Position numbers and translations under genes: made by a program. A stretch of 35,355 nt of DNA from SIG673 sp045660565 (GTDB taxonomy: Bacteria > Bacillota > Clostridia > Oscillospirales > CAG-272): assembly GCA_045660565.1 (NCBI GenBank), contig JAZRDX010000153.1, positions 1-35,355 of the forward strand, read 5' to 3'. How positions within the stretch are numbered: the stretch's first letter is position 1; each line of letters begins with the position of its first letter. Shown in pieces: positions 7,282-15,150 of the stretch. Below the pieces are notes generated by a model that saw nothing but the letters and a program-made list of their open reading frames with translations, had not been told where the DNA came from and did no database searches.

Positions 7282-9021
7282 TCAGTTCTTTTCCGTCTTA
7301 GCTACTACCGTTTTAATAACGAAGAGTGTTACTACCATAAGCGCGATAGCGATAGGAAGAACAATGAAGATGTTGCGGATAAATCCTGCTAAGATGTAGG
7401 ATACAAAGGATACCGCCGCAACGGTGATAGCGTAAGGAAGCTGGGTTGAAACGTGCGTAACGTGGTCGCAGTTTGCACCCGCGCTTGCCATAATGGTGGT
7501 ATCGGAAATAGGAGAGCAGTGGTCGCCGCAAACAGCACCGGCAAGGCATGCCGAGATACCGATGATATAAAGAATATCGTTTGCGGGGAATACCGCGGTT
7601 ACAATCGGAATAAGGATTCCGAAGGTTCCCCAGGACGTACCGGTAGAGAACGCAAGGAAGCAAGCTACGAGGAATATGATAGCCGGCAGGAAGTTCTTGA
7701 GTCCCGCAGCGGCGTTTTCCATAGCGCCCGCAACGAATACGTCGGCACCGAGAAGTCCGGTCATGTTCTTAAGGGTAAGAGCGAAGGTAAGAATAAGTAT
7801 AGCAGGAACCATTGCGATAAAGCCCTTCGGTACCGCTTCCATCGCCTGCTTGAAGGTTATTGCCTTGCGTGCGATAAGGTAAACGACTGTAATGATAAGT
7901 GCTATCATAGCGCCATAAGGAAGTCCTACGGAAGCATCGGTGTTACCGAAAGCGTCGATAAGATTTTCGCCTGCAAAGAATCCGCCTACGTAGATCATTC
8001 CGAGAATACAGAATACGATAAGAACGATAATGGGAAGAAGGAGGTCAAGAAGTATTCCCTTCTTTTCTTCGGTTTCTTCCACAGGAGCCTCGAGTGCGCC
8101 GAGATCACCGTTAACGAGAGCATTCATTTCCGCAAGCTTCATCGGGCCGTAGTCAAGCTTAAGAAGAACAAGTCCGATTACGAAAACAAAGGTAAGGAGC
8201 GAATAGAAGTTATAAGGTATTGCCTGACAGAACAGCGCGATGCCGGATACGCCCGACTCCTCCGCAACAGAGGAAACAGCCGCTGCCCAAGAGGAAACGG
8301 GAGCTATCATACAGATAGGTGCCGCAGTCGCGTCGATTATGTAGGAAAGCTTTGCTCTGGAAACCTTATGTCTGTCGGTAATGGGTGTCATAACCGAACC
8401 AACGGTAAGGCAGTTAAAGTAGTCGTCAACGAAGATAAGAACTCCGAGAACGAAGGTAGCAAGCATAGCGCCTACTCTCGTCTTTATGTTTTTGGTTGCC
8501 CAGCGTCCGAACGCCGCCGCACCTCCGGACATATTAACGAGCGCAACTATAATTCCGAGCAGAACGAGGAATATGAAGATACCTGCGTTCCATGAGTCGG
8601 CAAGAGCGGCGATAAAGCCGTTATTGATTACCGAATCCCATGCGCCTACCGGCATAAAGTTTGCGTAGAAAAGTCCTCCGACGACGATTCCTACGAACAG
8701 AGAGGAGAACGCCTCCTTGGTAATAAGCGCGAGGAATATCGCTATAACGGGAGGAATAAGCGACCAGAAGGTTGCGTAGAGATCGCTGTCAGCTGAAACC
8801 TGACCGGTAGTGCCGCAGGTCTCACAGTCATAGGTCTTTGCACCGCTACAGACCTCGCAGTCTGCCGCACTGTTATCGCAAAGCAGGTAACCGAGTCCAC
8901 CGCAGTCGGGACAGTCTACGTTATGTGTGGATACACCCCACACAGCGCAGGTTACTCCCGCAGCGATAAGAACAGCGAGAACGCAGGCAAAAGCGATAAC
9001 GTATTTCAAATACTTTTTCAT
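7282..9021 (-). CDS. NhaC-family Na+/H+ antiporter with N-terminal cysteine-rich insert
   Basis: Most of the 579-residue protein is an NhaC/ion-transporter-superfamily permease: LYATFWSLIPPVIAIFLALI marks the usual family N-terminus, and FSTGTSWGTFGILIPIV and CGDHCSPISDTTIMAS are conserved family signatures. It probably exchanges sodium for protons, or an organic substrate, across the membrane. Before the family core is an extra segment: one hydrophobic helix (residues about 5-32), then seven cysteines at 37, 40, 48, 55, 58, 66 and 69. These are arranged as CPDCGG, CEVCSG and CETCGT, like DnaJ-type zinc-binding repeats. The start has AAAGGAA upstream. The gene stands alone, convergent with the ABC operon. 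Confidence 0.88.
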   Translation of the reverse strand: MKKYLKYVIAFACVLAVLIAAGVTCAVWGVSTHNVDCPDCGGLGYLLCDNSAADCEVCSGAKTYDCETCGTTGQVSADSDLYATFWSLIPPVIAIFLALITKEAFSSLFVGIVVGGLFYANFMPVGAWDSVINNGFIAALADSWNAGIFIFLVLLGIIVALVNMSGGAAAFGRWATKNIKTRVGAMLATFVLGVLIFVDDYFNCLTVGSVMTPITDRHKVSRAKLSYIIDATAAPICMIAPVSSWAAAVSSVAEESGVSGIALFCQAIPYNFYSLLTFVFVIGLVLLKLDYGPMKLAEMNALVNGDLGALEAPVEETEEKKGILLDLLLPIIVLIVFCILGMIYVGGFFAGENLIDAFGNTDASVGLPYGAMIALIITVVYLIARKAITFKQAMEAVPKGFIAMVPAILILTFALTLKNMTGLLGADVFVAGAMENAAAGLKNFLPAIIFLVACFLAFSTGTSWGTFGILIPIVTAVFPANDILYIIGISACLAGAVCGDHCSPISDTTIMASAGANCDHVTHVSTQLPYAITVAAVSFVSYILAGFIRNIFIVLPIAIALMVVTLFVIKTVVAKTEKN

Positions 9022-9250
9022 CTTTTGTGTTCCTTTCTTATCAAAAAGAGTTTTATTAACTATTATTTTAACATATTTTTACTTAAAAATCAACGGTTTT
9101 CAAAAACTTATGTCGAAACCAAGATAATCTTGTTACTTTTTGACATAAAAAGAATTTTAGTTTAGTTTAATTTGCCGTAGCTACTGCGGCTTTCTGTTTA
9201 CTGCGACGCTGTTTTCCGCGGTTAACGCTCAAAAAAACACCCGCCTTTTC

Positions 9251-9733
9251 TCATTTTCCGTTTAATTTTTTAAACGCGCCGGGAGAGCAGCCCTCTCTGT
9301 CGGTAAAAAATTTTGAAAAATAATAAACGCTGGAAAATCCGAGATTTTCGCTTATCTCGGAAAGGCTTCCCTTTTTTGTAAAAAGCATCTCCTTTGCCTG
9401 CATAAGCTTTTCATTATGTATATATTTAAGCAGAGGAACCCCCTCGTATTTAACAAAAATGCGGTTAAGCTGCTTTGGGCTTACGTTACAGTACATCGCA
9501 AGCTCCTTACAACCCGCAAATACGTTTGGGTTATCCTTAATAAACTGCTTTGCCTTAAATAGACGCACATCGCTTTCGGGCACAGCCTTTACGTCTCGCT
9601 TTGCGGACACGAAATCAAAATCACCCGAGATGTGAGAAAGAAGCTCAAAAACGCGGTTTTTAATCAGAGTTTCTCTGTACGGCGTGCTTTTTTGAGCCGT
9701 CTCGGTGCAGTATTTTATCATATCGAGGACCTG
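9251..9733 (-). pseudogene. AraC-family regulator, C-terminal remnant
   Basis: Only about 160 residues remain of a protein family usually 270-300 long. What is left is the helical linker (VLDMIKYCTETAQ...LIKNRVFELLSHI) and the complete double helix-turn-helix DNA-binding domain (FKAKQFIKDNPNVFAGCKELAMYCNVSP to GFSSVYYFSKFFTDREGCSPG, split across 9251-9590). The sensor domain is absent: upstream of 9733 the frame reads a few unrelated residues and a stop at 9749, and that DNA codes for a sialidase-like protein on the other strand. An in-frame ATG at 9721 exists but has no convincing ribosome site. It is most likely a decayed regulator of the adjoining glycosidase gene. Confidence 0.75.
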
Positions 9734-10695
9734 ACGCCCCGCAAAACCTTACCCTTATATTCCGTTCCGACGACGACGGTCTTACGTGGCACTACGTTAC
9801 CGACGTATTTCCGTGCTACTGGGGAAAGCTGTTCATCCACAAGGGCGAGGTTTATCTTATCTCGGTTTCAAACGAGTACGGCGACCTGCTTATCGGCAAA
9901 TCACCCGACGGCGGTATGACATTTGATGCTCCCTCGGTTCTTCTCCGCGGCTCCTGCTGTAACCAAAAAGCGGGGGTACACAGAAGCCCACAAAATATAC
10001 TTTATTATAAAGGCAGACTTTACGTTACCTACGAATGGGGCGCGTGGAAGGAGGGCTACCACGCGGCTATGTATATGTCCTGCGACGAAAACGCCGACCT
10101 GCTTTCAGCCGATAGCTGGACCATCACCCACCCGCTGAAATACGACGAAGGCTGGAAGGGGGTTGCGGTAGGACACAGCAACGGCTGTATCGAGGGTACT
10201 CCCGTTGTCGCGCCCGACGGACGTCTTTTAAACATAATGAGATACGATACACCGAATACCGTTCCTAACTACGGGCTTGTTCTCGCATTTGAAATAGACA
10301 CGGAAAACCCGTCCGCTCAGCTTAAATACTCCCATGCGATAAAGCTGCCCGGAAATATGTCCAAGTTTATGATAAAGAAGGACGAAGTGAGCGGAGACTA
10401 CTACACGATAATATCAAGAATAACTGACGCAAAACAGATACGCGACCGCTCTCTCCTCTCTCTTATGAAATCAAGGGATCTTGAAAGCTGGGAGCTTGTA
10501 ACCGATATATTCGACTACCGACACCTTGACCGAACCAAAAACGGCTTTAACTATATCGCCTTTGAGATAGAGGGAGACGATATTCTTTTCCAGAGCCGCA
10601 CCGCGCTTAATTTCGCGAGAAACTACCACGACGCAAACTACGCAACGTTTCACAGAATAAAAAATTTCAGAGAGCCTAACTCCACCCTGAGCTGA
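9722..10695 (+). pseudogene. Sialidase-like (BNR/Asp-box) glycosidase, 5'-truncated
   Basis: The reading frame is clearly coding from about 9722 to the stop, roughly 325 residues, but no start codon with a ribosome site exists at its beginning. Two Asp-box motifs are visible, SDDDGLTW (9766-9789) and SPDGGMTF (9901-9924). The first ATG in frame (9916) lies inside the second Asp box, so it cannot be the real start. Later segments (GCIEGTPVVAPDGRLLNIMRYD, NYGLVLAFEID) resemble the six-bladed propeller of exo-alpha-sialidase-like proteins. By comparison with that family about 50-80 N-terminal residues are missing. It abuts the AraC remnant head to head. Confidence 0.75.
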
Positions 10696-10720
10696 GAGGT
10701 ATGCCGACAAAATCCGTGTT

Positions 10721-11128
10721 TCACGTTTTTTCCGACAGCATTTCCCTTGTAAGCCTCGTAAGAAGCAAAGCGGGAATTGAAACAAAAACCCAGATAAGGG
10801 TAAACGGCAGGCATATCTGTCCGAAAAGGTTAAGCGGCTCGCCACTGTAATTCCATACGTCAAGTCCTAGCAGCACGTTAAAAACAAGTCCGAAAACAAG
10901 CTCCACCGCCGTTATTACAAGACCGCAAAGGACTGCTTTTAAAAAGAATGAAAGCCTCGGGGTTAAATAATCGGTGAAAGCTATCAGCGTAAGACATAAG
11001 CCGCCCGCAAAAAACATGCTTATGTGGGTATGCTGACGGTACACTATTTCGATAGTACTGTAAAGACAGCCGCCAACCAAAAAGAACACGGTATATAAAA
11101 GCAATTTATCCTTGATTTTCGTAAGCAT
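10721..11128 (-). CDS. Small membrane protein, putative ABC-transporter type IV (CmpB-like)
   Basis: The 135-residue protein has about four hydrophobic segments and ends with a short charged tail (RLTREMLSEKT). The stretch VELVFGLVFNVLLGLDVWNYS followed by NLFGQICLPFTLIW resembles the CmpB family (PF06541, putative ABC-transporter type IV), whose function is not settled. The start is placed at 11128 because AAGGAG precedes it by 5 bases; an upstream in-frame ATG at 11233 would run through the terminator hairpin at 11164-11201. It is an isolated gene. Confidence 0.65.
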   Translation of the reverse strand: MLTKIKDKLLLYTVFFLVGGCLYSTIEIVYRQHTHISMFFAGGLCLTLIAFTDYLTPRLSFFLKAVLCGLVITAVELVFGLVFNVLLGLDVWNYSGEPLNLFGQICLPFTLIWVFVSIPALLLTRLTREMLSEKT

Positions 11129-11163
11129 TTTTCTCCTTATTCCGAGGGAAAAATAAAATAAAG

Positions 11164-11201
11164 CTCCCCCATAACCGTTATTATACTCGGTTATGGGGGA
11201 G
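11164..11201 (-). terminator. Intrinsic terminator after the UDG gene
   Basis: A perfect 14-bp inverted repeat (11164-11177 with 11188-11201, CTCCCCCATAACCG and its complement) with a 10-base loop is followed on the minus strand by a T-rich stretch. It lies 45 bp after the uracil-DNA glycosylase stop codon. Confidence 0.85.
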
Positions 11202-11245
11202 TTATTCTTTATAAGGTACATTTTTAAAGGCATGAAAACGGCAAA

Positions 11246-11803
11246 TTAATCTAATTTCAGTAGCTCCTCTTTCACCTTCTGCATATCGACAAGCATATCC
11301 TCTTTTTTACGCGGATCGCGCAGTAGGAGCGACGGATGGTAAACGGCGCACATTCTGTACGCGCCCTTATCAAACCACACGCCGTGTTCCGCGGTTATTT
11401 TAAAGTCGGGCTTAATAAGTCTCATAGCCGAAATTCTGCCGAGACAAACGATAAGACGCGGCTTAATAAGTCTTACCTGGTCGCGCAGATACCCGATACA
11501 AAGGTCCTGCTCCTCGGGCTTTGGATCGCGGTTTTTCGGGGGACGGCATTTAAGCATATTGGCTATGTAGACGCTTTCCCTCGGTATGTCAACTGCCTCT
11601 AAATATTTATCAAAAAGCTTCCCTGCACGACCGACGAACGGTACGCCCGAAAGGTCCTCCGTCTCACCCGGCGCCTCACCTACGAACATAAGTTTAGCGT
11701 TTTTATTTCCCGCACCGAAAACGACGTTAGTTCTCGTCTCCGAAAGCGAGCAGGCATGACAGCCCTTACATTTTGCTTCAAGCTCTTCAAAGGTAAGCTC
11801 CAT
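11246..11803 (-). CDS. Uracil-DNA glycosylase, family 4
   Basis: The 185-residue enzyme removes uracil from DNA as the first step of base excision repair. The family-4 features are present: an N-terminal iron-sulfur cysteine pair (CKGCHAC, residues 12-18), the active-site motif GEAPGETEDLSGVPFVGRAG (near 42-61), a further cysteine in MLKCRPPKNRDP, another at EEQDLC, and the C-terminal YHPSLLLRDP motif. The four cysteines that bind a 4Fe-4S cluster can thus be accounted for. Length matches the family (about 190-200). Confidence 0.93.
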   Translation of the reverse strand: MELTFEELEAKCKGCHACSLSETRTNVVFGAGNKNAKLMFVGEAPGETEDLSGVPFVGRAGKLFDKYLEAVDIPRESVYIANMLKCRPPKNRDPKPEEQDLCIGYLRDQVRLIKPRLIVCLGRISAMRLIKPDFKITAEHGVWFDKGAYRMCAVYHPSLLLRDPRKKEDMLVDMQKVKEELLKLD

Positions 11804-11903
11804 AGTTTTTCCGTCCTTTTTATAATTTATTTGTTTATTATTTTTACTCTTTCAGTTGTAAGCATAATTTTATAACAAAGAATTTATTTCTATGGTAAAA
11901 TCT

Positions 11904-11931
11904 CACGGACGAGCGATGCTCGCCCCTACGG
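11904..11931 (-). repeat. REP-like palindrome, CGTAGGG family copy 4
   Basis: On the minus strand the element begins CCGTAGGGGCGAGC and folds on itself through GCGAGC/GCTCGT with a 3-base loop, ending in CCGTG. It lies in the 156-bp gap between the UDG and MecA genes. Confidence 0.6.
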
Positions 11932-11959
11932 TTTTCTTGTTTTTACCACCGTTTTGGTT

Positions 11960-12544
11960 TCACAGCTCTCCGAGACGTGTAATCGCGTCGCCTATACATA
12001 TAGCCTCGCAGTGCTCGTTTATGTAAAGCATTATTTCCTCGGCGTTTTGCCGCGCACCGTATTCCTCAATAACGGAAATTTCCCCGTCGCCGTCAACGGA
12101 AAGAAAGAATCGGCTTTTCCCTTCGCTGTACGCGGAAGAGCCTTGACTGTAACCGAGCGCCTTTAATCTCCTACACGCCGATATAAGCTCACTCATCCTG
12201 TCAAAAAGATAAACCGACGTCTTTTTTGCTTTACTTTCCTTATTTATTTTGGAAAGCGCCCTTAAAACGTTTAAGGAAATCTCCTCGTCCTTTTCGGCGC
12301 GGCTGATCTTTGAAACGTAAAGCTCACACCCTCCGTCCCGTCCGGGGTATATCTGTATAAATATACGGCATTTTGCCGCGTCAAAGCCTGTTTTGCGTTT
12401 TGCCTCGTCAAGAAGCGTCCAGAAAACACGTCTCGTTTCGGTATTGTCGTAGTCAATATCGTCAGAGGTTATACTGTACCCGTCGAGGTCGGCTTTGGTA
12501 AGTGAAATTTTAATTTTATTTTCCGATATAAGCAGCAGCTCCAT
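11960..12544 (-). CDS. MecA-like adaptor protein
   Basis: The 194-residue protein resembles MecA, the ClpC adaptor that delivers substrates such as ComK for degradation. The N-terminus MELLLISENKIKISLTKADLD and the segment DDIDYDNTETRRVFWTLLDEAKRKTGFD follow the MecA N-terminal substrate-binding domain. The C-terminal part (SVYLFDRMSELISACRRLKALG) matches the ClpC-interacting domain. Similarity is moderate, so the target proteins are unknown. A putative minus-strand -10 box TATAAT lies about 30 bp upstream. Confidence 0.78.
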   Translation of the reverse strand: MELLLISENKIKISLTKADLDGYSITSDDIDYDNTETRRVFWTLLDEAKRKTGFDAAKCRIFIQIYPGRDGGCELYVSKISRAEKDEEISLNVLRALSKINKESKAKKTSVYLFDRMSELISACRRLKALGYSQGSSAYSEGKSRFFLSVDGDGEISVIEEYGARQNAEEIMLYINEHCEAICIGDAITRLGEL

Positions 12545-12843
12545 TTGTAATCCAACTTTCTAAGTCTTTAATTACATTATAATATATTTTTACGAGCTTT
12601 GCCACCGTTAATTTACGGAAAAAAAGTTTAAATCTCCCTTTTTACGCGTTTTAAGGCTTTTTTTAACATATTTGGAAGTCTTTACATAAGATATTATAGC
12701 TTTTTCAGCACGAGTTGTCAAGTAAAAGGCGGTTAACTTAGTATAAAAAGATAAATTAAGGGCATCTTTTATAAGTACGGACTACTGTTATAATATCCAA
12801 AAAAGGCTAAAATTTTTAGGCATATTACTTTTAAAATTACCGA
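12545..12843. other. AT-rich divergent intergenic region
   Basis: This is the AT-rich gap between the MecA-like gene (minus) and the mgtE leader (plus). It contains several TATAAT-like hexamers, including a minus-strand one near 12575 that fits the MecA gene. No ORF or strong structure was seen. Confidence 0.5.
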
Positions 12844-12872
12844 TTGACAAAACTGAAAAAAAGTAGTATAAT
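12844..12872 (+). promoter_or_regulatory. Consensus promoter of the mgtE leader
   Basis: TTGACA (12844-12849), a 17-bp spacer and TATAAT (12867-12872) form a perfect sigma-A promoter. Transcription should begin near 12879, giving an untranslated leader of about 340 bases before mgtE. Confidence 0.88.
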
Positions 12873-12955
12873 AAAAAATGGTGGCTTTGACTTTTTTCCT
12901 CGGAAATCACCGTCAAAGACTCTGAATATTCTTACTGAAAAAGAGGTGAAAACGA

Positions 12956-13048
12956 ATGGATTTTGGATACGGCGGTCAATCGGGCGACGGGCGAAGTACG
13001 CCGAAAGCGAGCGGTAACTCCATTCCGTTCGTTTTCGGTTTTAAATAA
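12956..13048 (+). CDS. Small upstream ORF 1 in the mgtE leader (30 aa)
   Basis: The ORF begins MDFGYGGQSGDGRSTP and ends PFVFGFK-stop. AGAGGTGA stands 8 bases before the ATG, a good ribosome site. The peptide is Gly/Ser-rich then aromatic, with no known domain. Its position in a structured leader suggests a regulatory peptide whose translation affects folding downstream. Chance occurrence is possible. Confidence 0.45.
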   Translation: MDFGYGGQSGDGRSTPKASGNSIPFVFGFK

Positions 13049-13106
13049 ATCTTCACCGCGCCCTTTATACGACTTCCCTTTCCACTTTTGTTGAAAGGAG
13101 GCGGCT

Positions 13107-13184
13107 GTGAAAAACATTTTTTCGCGGTCGCCTTTCACGGCTTCCGAGCACTTTTGCATGTTCGGACTACCCACACCCGGGTAA
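13107..13184 (+). CDS. Small upstream ORF 2 in the mgtE leader (25 aa)
   Basis: A GTG start follows a near-perfect AAAGGAGG site with 5-base spacing. The peptide reads (M)KNIFSRSPFTASEHFCMF and ends LPTPG-stop. Its ribosome site is paired in the hairpin 13077-13098. It ends 38 bases before mgtE. No known domain; regulatory role is inferred from position. Confidence 0.42.
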   Translation: MKNIFSRSPFTASEHFCMFGLPTPG

Positions 13185-13222
13185 CTTAAATTTACTTAGC
13201 CAAAGAAAGGACCGGTCTTACT

Positions 13223-14566
13223 ATGAAGGACAAAGCGCTTACACTGCTCGTTGAGCACAAATTCGCAGAGCTGCGTCAGCTTCTGGCGTCGCTTAACGCC
13301 ACGGACCTTGCCGCGCTTCTTTCGGAATTTCCCGAAGGACTTTTAACGGTAGTTTTCCGTGTGCTGCCAAAGGAGCTTGCCTCCGAAACCTTTGTCGAGA
13401 TGGACGCCGAGTGCAAGGAGCACCTTATAAAAGGCTTTAGCGACCTTGAGCTTAAAACTGTTCTCGACCAGCTTTTTATCGACGATACGGTTGACATTAT
13501 CGAGGAAATGCCCGCCTCTCTCGTAAAAAGAATTTTAAAGAACTCGGATAAAGAGAAACGCGACGTTATAAACGAGGTGCTTAAGTACCCGAAGGACAGC
13601 GCGGGTTCTATTATGACAACCGAGTACGTCAGTCTCAGAAAAGATATGACTGTCGAAGATGCCTTCACGAGAATAAGACGTATAGGAGTAAACAAGGAAA
13701 CCATTTACACCTGCTACGTTACCGATCAGAGTAACATTCTTCTCGGAATAGTTACCGCAAAGGACCTTATGCTCGCCTCTCCCGACGATTTAATCGAAGG
13801 CATAATGGAAACCAACATAATTTCGTCAAACACTCTTGATGCCGCGGAGGACGTCGCGCATCTTATTGAAAAATACGACTTCCTCGCAATACCGATTACC
13901 GATAACGAGCACCGTCTCGTCGGTATAATCACCTTCGACGACGCTATGGACGTCATAAAAGAGGAAACGGACGACGACTTCATGAAAATGGCGGCGGTCG
14001 CCCCTCTTGAGGACAGCTACCTTAAGACGTCCATTCTCGTTCACGCGAGAAAAAGAATTTTATGGCTTCTGTTTTTAATGGTTTCGGCAACGCTTACCGG
14101 TATTATAATCACCGAATATGAAAGCGTACTGAGTGCGCTTCTCGTCTCATTTATCCCTATGCTTATGAGTACCGGAGGAAACGGCGGCGCTCAGAGCTCG
14201 GCAATTATCATAAGATGCCTTGCTACCGAAGAAATAAAGCTGCGCGACTTCTGGCGGGTTATACTGAAGGAGCTCGGTATAGGCGCTATTGCCGGTGTAA
14301 CTCTTGCTGTCGCCAACGCGGGCAGACTTTGGGTGCTTGACGTGCTTTACTATCACACGCCCGGCGGTCTTGTAAAGGAAATGATGGTAGTCGGAATTGC
14401 TCTTATCGGCGCCGTAGTTATCGCGAAGCTTCTCGGCTGTATGCTGCCTATGCTTGCAAAGAAGATAAAGCTTGATCCCGCGCTTTTCGCTTCCCCGATA
14501 ATTACAACACTTGTTGACGCGATTTCGGTATTCATATACTTCAACATCGCGGTACGGGTATTTTAA
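13223..14566 (+). CDS. mgtE: Magnesium transporter MgtE
   Basis: The 447-residue protein has the three MgtE parts in order. These are the cytoplasmic superhelical N domain (residues about 1-125), paired CBS domains (SIMTTEYVSLRKDMTVEDAF from about 131 and IMETNIISSNTLDAAEDVAH from about 194), and the membrane domain (from about 275). The pore signatures MSTGGNGGAQSS and DPALFASPIITTLVD are present. MgtE is a magnesium-gated Mg2+ channel that closes when cytoplasmic magnesium is high. The gene is preceded by GAAAGGA and by a long structured leader, and followed by its own terminator. Confidence 0.96.
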   Translation: MKDKALTLLVEHKFAELRQLLASLNATDLAALLSEFPEGLLTVVFRVLPKELASETFVEMDAECKEHLIKGFSDLELKTVLDQLFIDDTVDIIEEMPASLVKRILKNSDKEKRDVINEVLKYPKDSAGSIMTTEYVSLRKDMTVEDAFTRIRRIGVNKETIYTCYVTDQSNILLGIVTAKDLMLASPDDLIEGIMETNIISSNTLDAAEDVAHLIEKYDFLAIPITDNEHRLVGIITFDDAMDVIKEETDDDFMKMAAVAPLEDSYLKTSILVHARKRILWLLFLMVSATLTGIIITEYESVLSALLVSFIPMLMSTGGNGGAQSSAIIIRCLATEEIKLRDFWRVILKELGIGAIAGVTLAVANAGRLWVLDVLYYHTPGGLVKEMMVVGIALIGAVVIAKLLGCMLPMLAKKIKLDPALFASPIITTLVDAISVFIYFNIAVRVF

Positions 14567-14576
14567 AACAGAATAA

Positions 14577-14618
14577 AAAATCAGCGTGTTTTCCGATTTT
14601 GGAGAGCACGCTGATTTT
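14577..14618. terminator. Bidirectional terminator between mgtE and the XRE gene
   Basis: A perfect 12-bp inverted repeat AAAATCAGCGTG (14577-14588) with its complement (14607-14618) encloses an 18-base loop and has A/T runs at both ends. It separates two convergent genes. Confidence 0.88.
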
Positions 14619-14655
14619 ATTTTTTTAAGCTTTCAGTTAATCGGTATCGCTAACA

Positions 14656-14988
14656 CTACCCGTTTTTCATTTCCTTCAGAAGCTCAATGCTTCTAAGCAC
14701 CATGTTTTTCTCCTTTTGAGTAAACGAGGAGGTAAGCTCGTCTACCCTTTTCAGAAAATGACTGCTTGCCGCCTTTTCTCCCAAATCCTCAAAAAGAAGC
14801 TCGTCGGTAGAAACCTCAAGAGCGCTTGCTATTTTAACAAGAGTTTCAAGAGACGGCTTTCCCGTCGCTCTTTCTATCTGTCCTATAAACGTAGTCGATA
14901 CGTCAAGCTTTTCCGCAAGCTGCTCCAGCGTGTATTTTTTACTTTTTCTGCACGCCCTTATCTTTTGTCCGAGCATCTCGTAATTCAT
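14656..14988 (-). CDS. XRE-family helix-turn-helix regulator
   Basis: The 110-residue protein has an N-terminal Cro/C1-type HTH (KIRACRKSKKYTLEQLAEKL, then DVSTTFIGQIERATGKPSLETLVKIASALEVS, in residues about 9-61). A short helical tail follows (SFTQKEKNMVLRSIELLKEM) that may be used for dimerisation. Such small stand-alone XRE proteins often control a neighbouring gene, but the target is not evident here; it is flanked by mgtE (convergent) and the 122-aa membrane protein (same strand, 160 bp upstream). Confidence 0.88.
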   Translation of the reverse strand: MNYEMLGQKIRACRKSKKYTLEQLAEKLDVSTTFIGQIERATGKPSLETLVKIASALEVSTDELLFEDLGEKAASSHFLKRVDELTSSFTQKEKNMVLRSIELLKEMKNG

Positions 14989-15099
14989 TTTCTTTTTCTC
15001 CTTTTCGTTAAATCCGCACTACTGTTTTACACAAAAGACATATCGTATTATCCAAAACTTCAAAACCGTAACAGTAATCTGCATAAAAATGTAAAATAA

Positions 15100-15140
15100 A
15101 AGAACTGCTCGAAATGCGTTTTGATTTCAAAGCAGTTCTT
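15100..15140. terminator. Terminator downstream of the 122-aa protein gene
   Basis: AAGAACTGCT (15100-15109) pairs with AGCAGTTCTT (15131-15140). On the minus strand the stem is followed by TTATTTTAC, and on the plus strand by CTTTTTTG. It lies 10 bp after the stop codon of the minus-strand gene. Confidence 0.75.
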
Positions 15141-15150
15141 CTTTTTTGTC

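Larger units (their letters stand above)
12880..13222 (+). promoter_or_regulatory. Structured mgtE leader, candidate regulatory RNA
   Basis: The leader holds two small ORFs and at least six local helices: 12885-12891/12912-12918 (CTTTGAC), 13008-13014/13025-13031, 13077-13082/13093-13098, 13103-13112/13133-13142, 13144-13150/13159-13165 and 13168-13172/13179-13183. The third covers the Shine-Dalgarno of the second small ORF; the fourth holds its GTG start. An alternative pairing, GGTG (12880-12883) with CACC (12908-12911), excludes the first helix. It does not match the M-box (ykoK) core that I know. Control of mgtE by magnesium or translation of the ORFs is inference. Confidence 0.55.

Noticed and set aside
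7453..8595. A 380-codon plus-strand frame opposite the NhaC-like gene
   Set aside because: It is antisense to a clear membrane transporter, has no ribosome site, and its composition (many Arg, Lys, Asn, Tyr with no domain) is that of a shadow frame.
9916..10695. An intact glycosidase gene starting at ATG 9916
   Set aside because: That ATG lies inside an Asp-box motif and coding sequence extends about 195 bp upstream without a start, so the gene is truncated.
12880..13222. M-box (ykoK) or yybP-ykoY riboswitch before mgtE
   Set aside because: Neither conserved core was found by eye; the region instead shows small ORFs and simple hairpins. A covariance-model search would be decisive.
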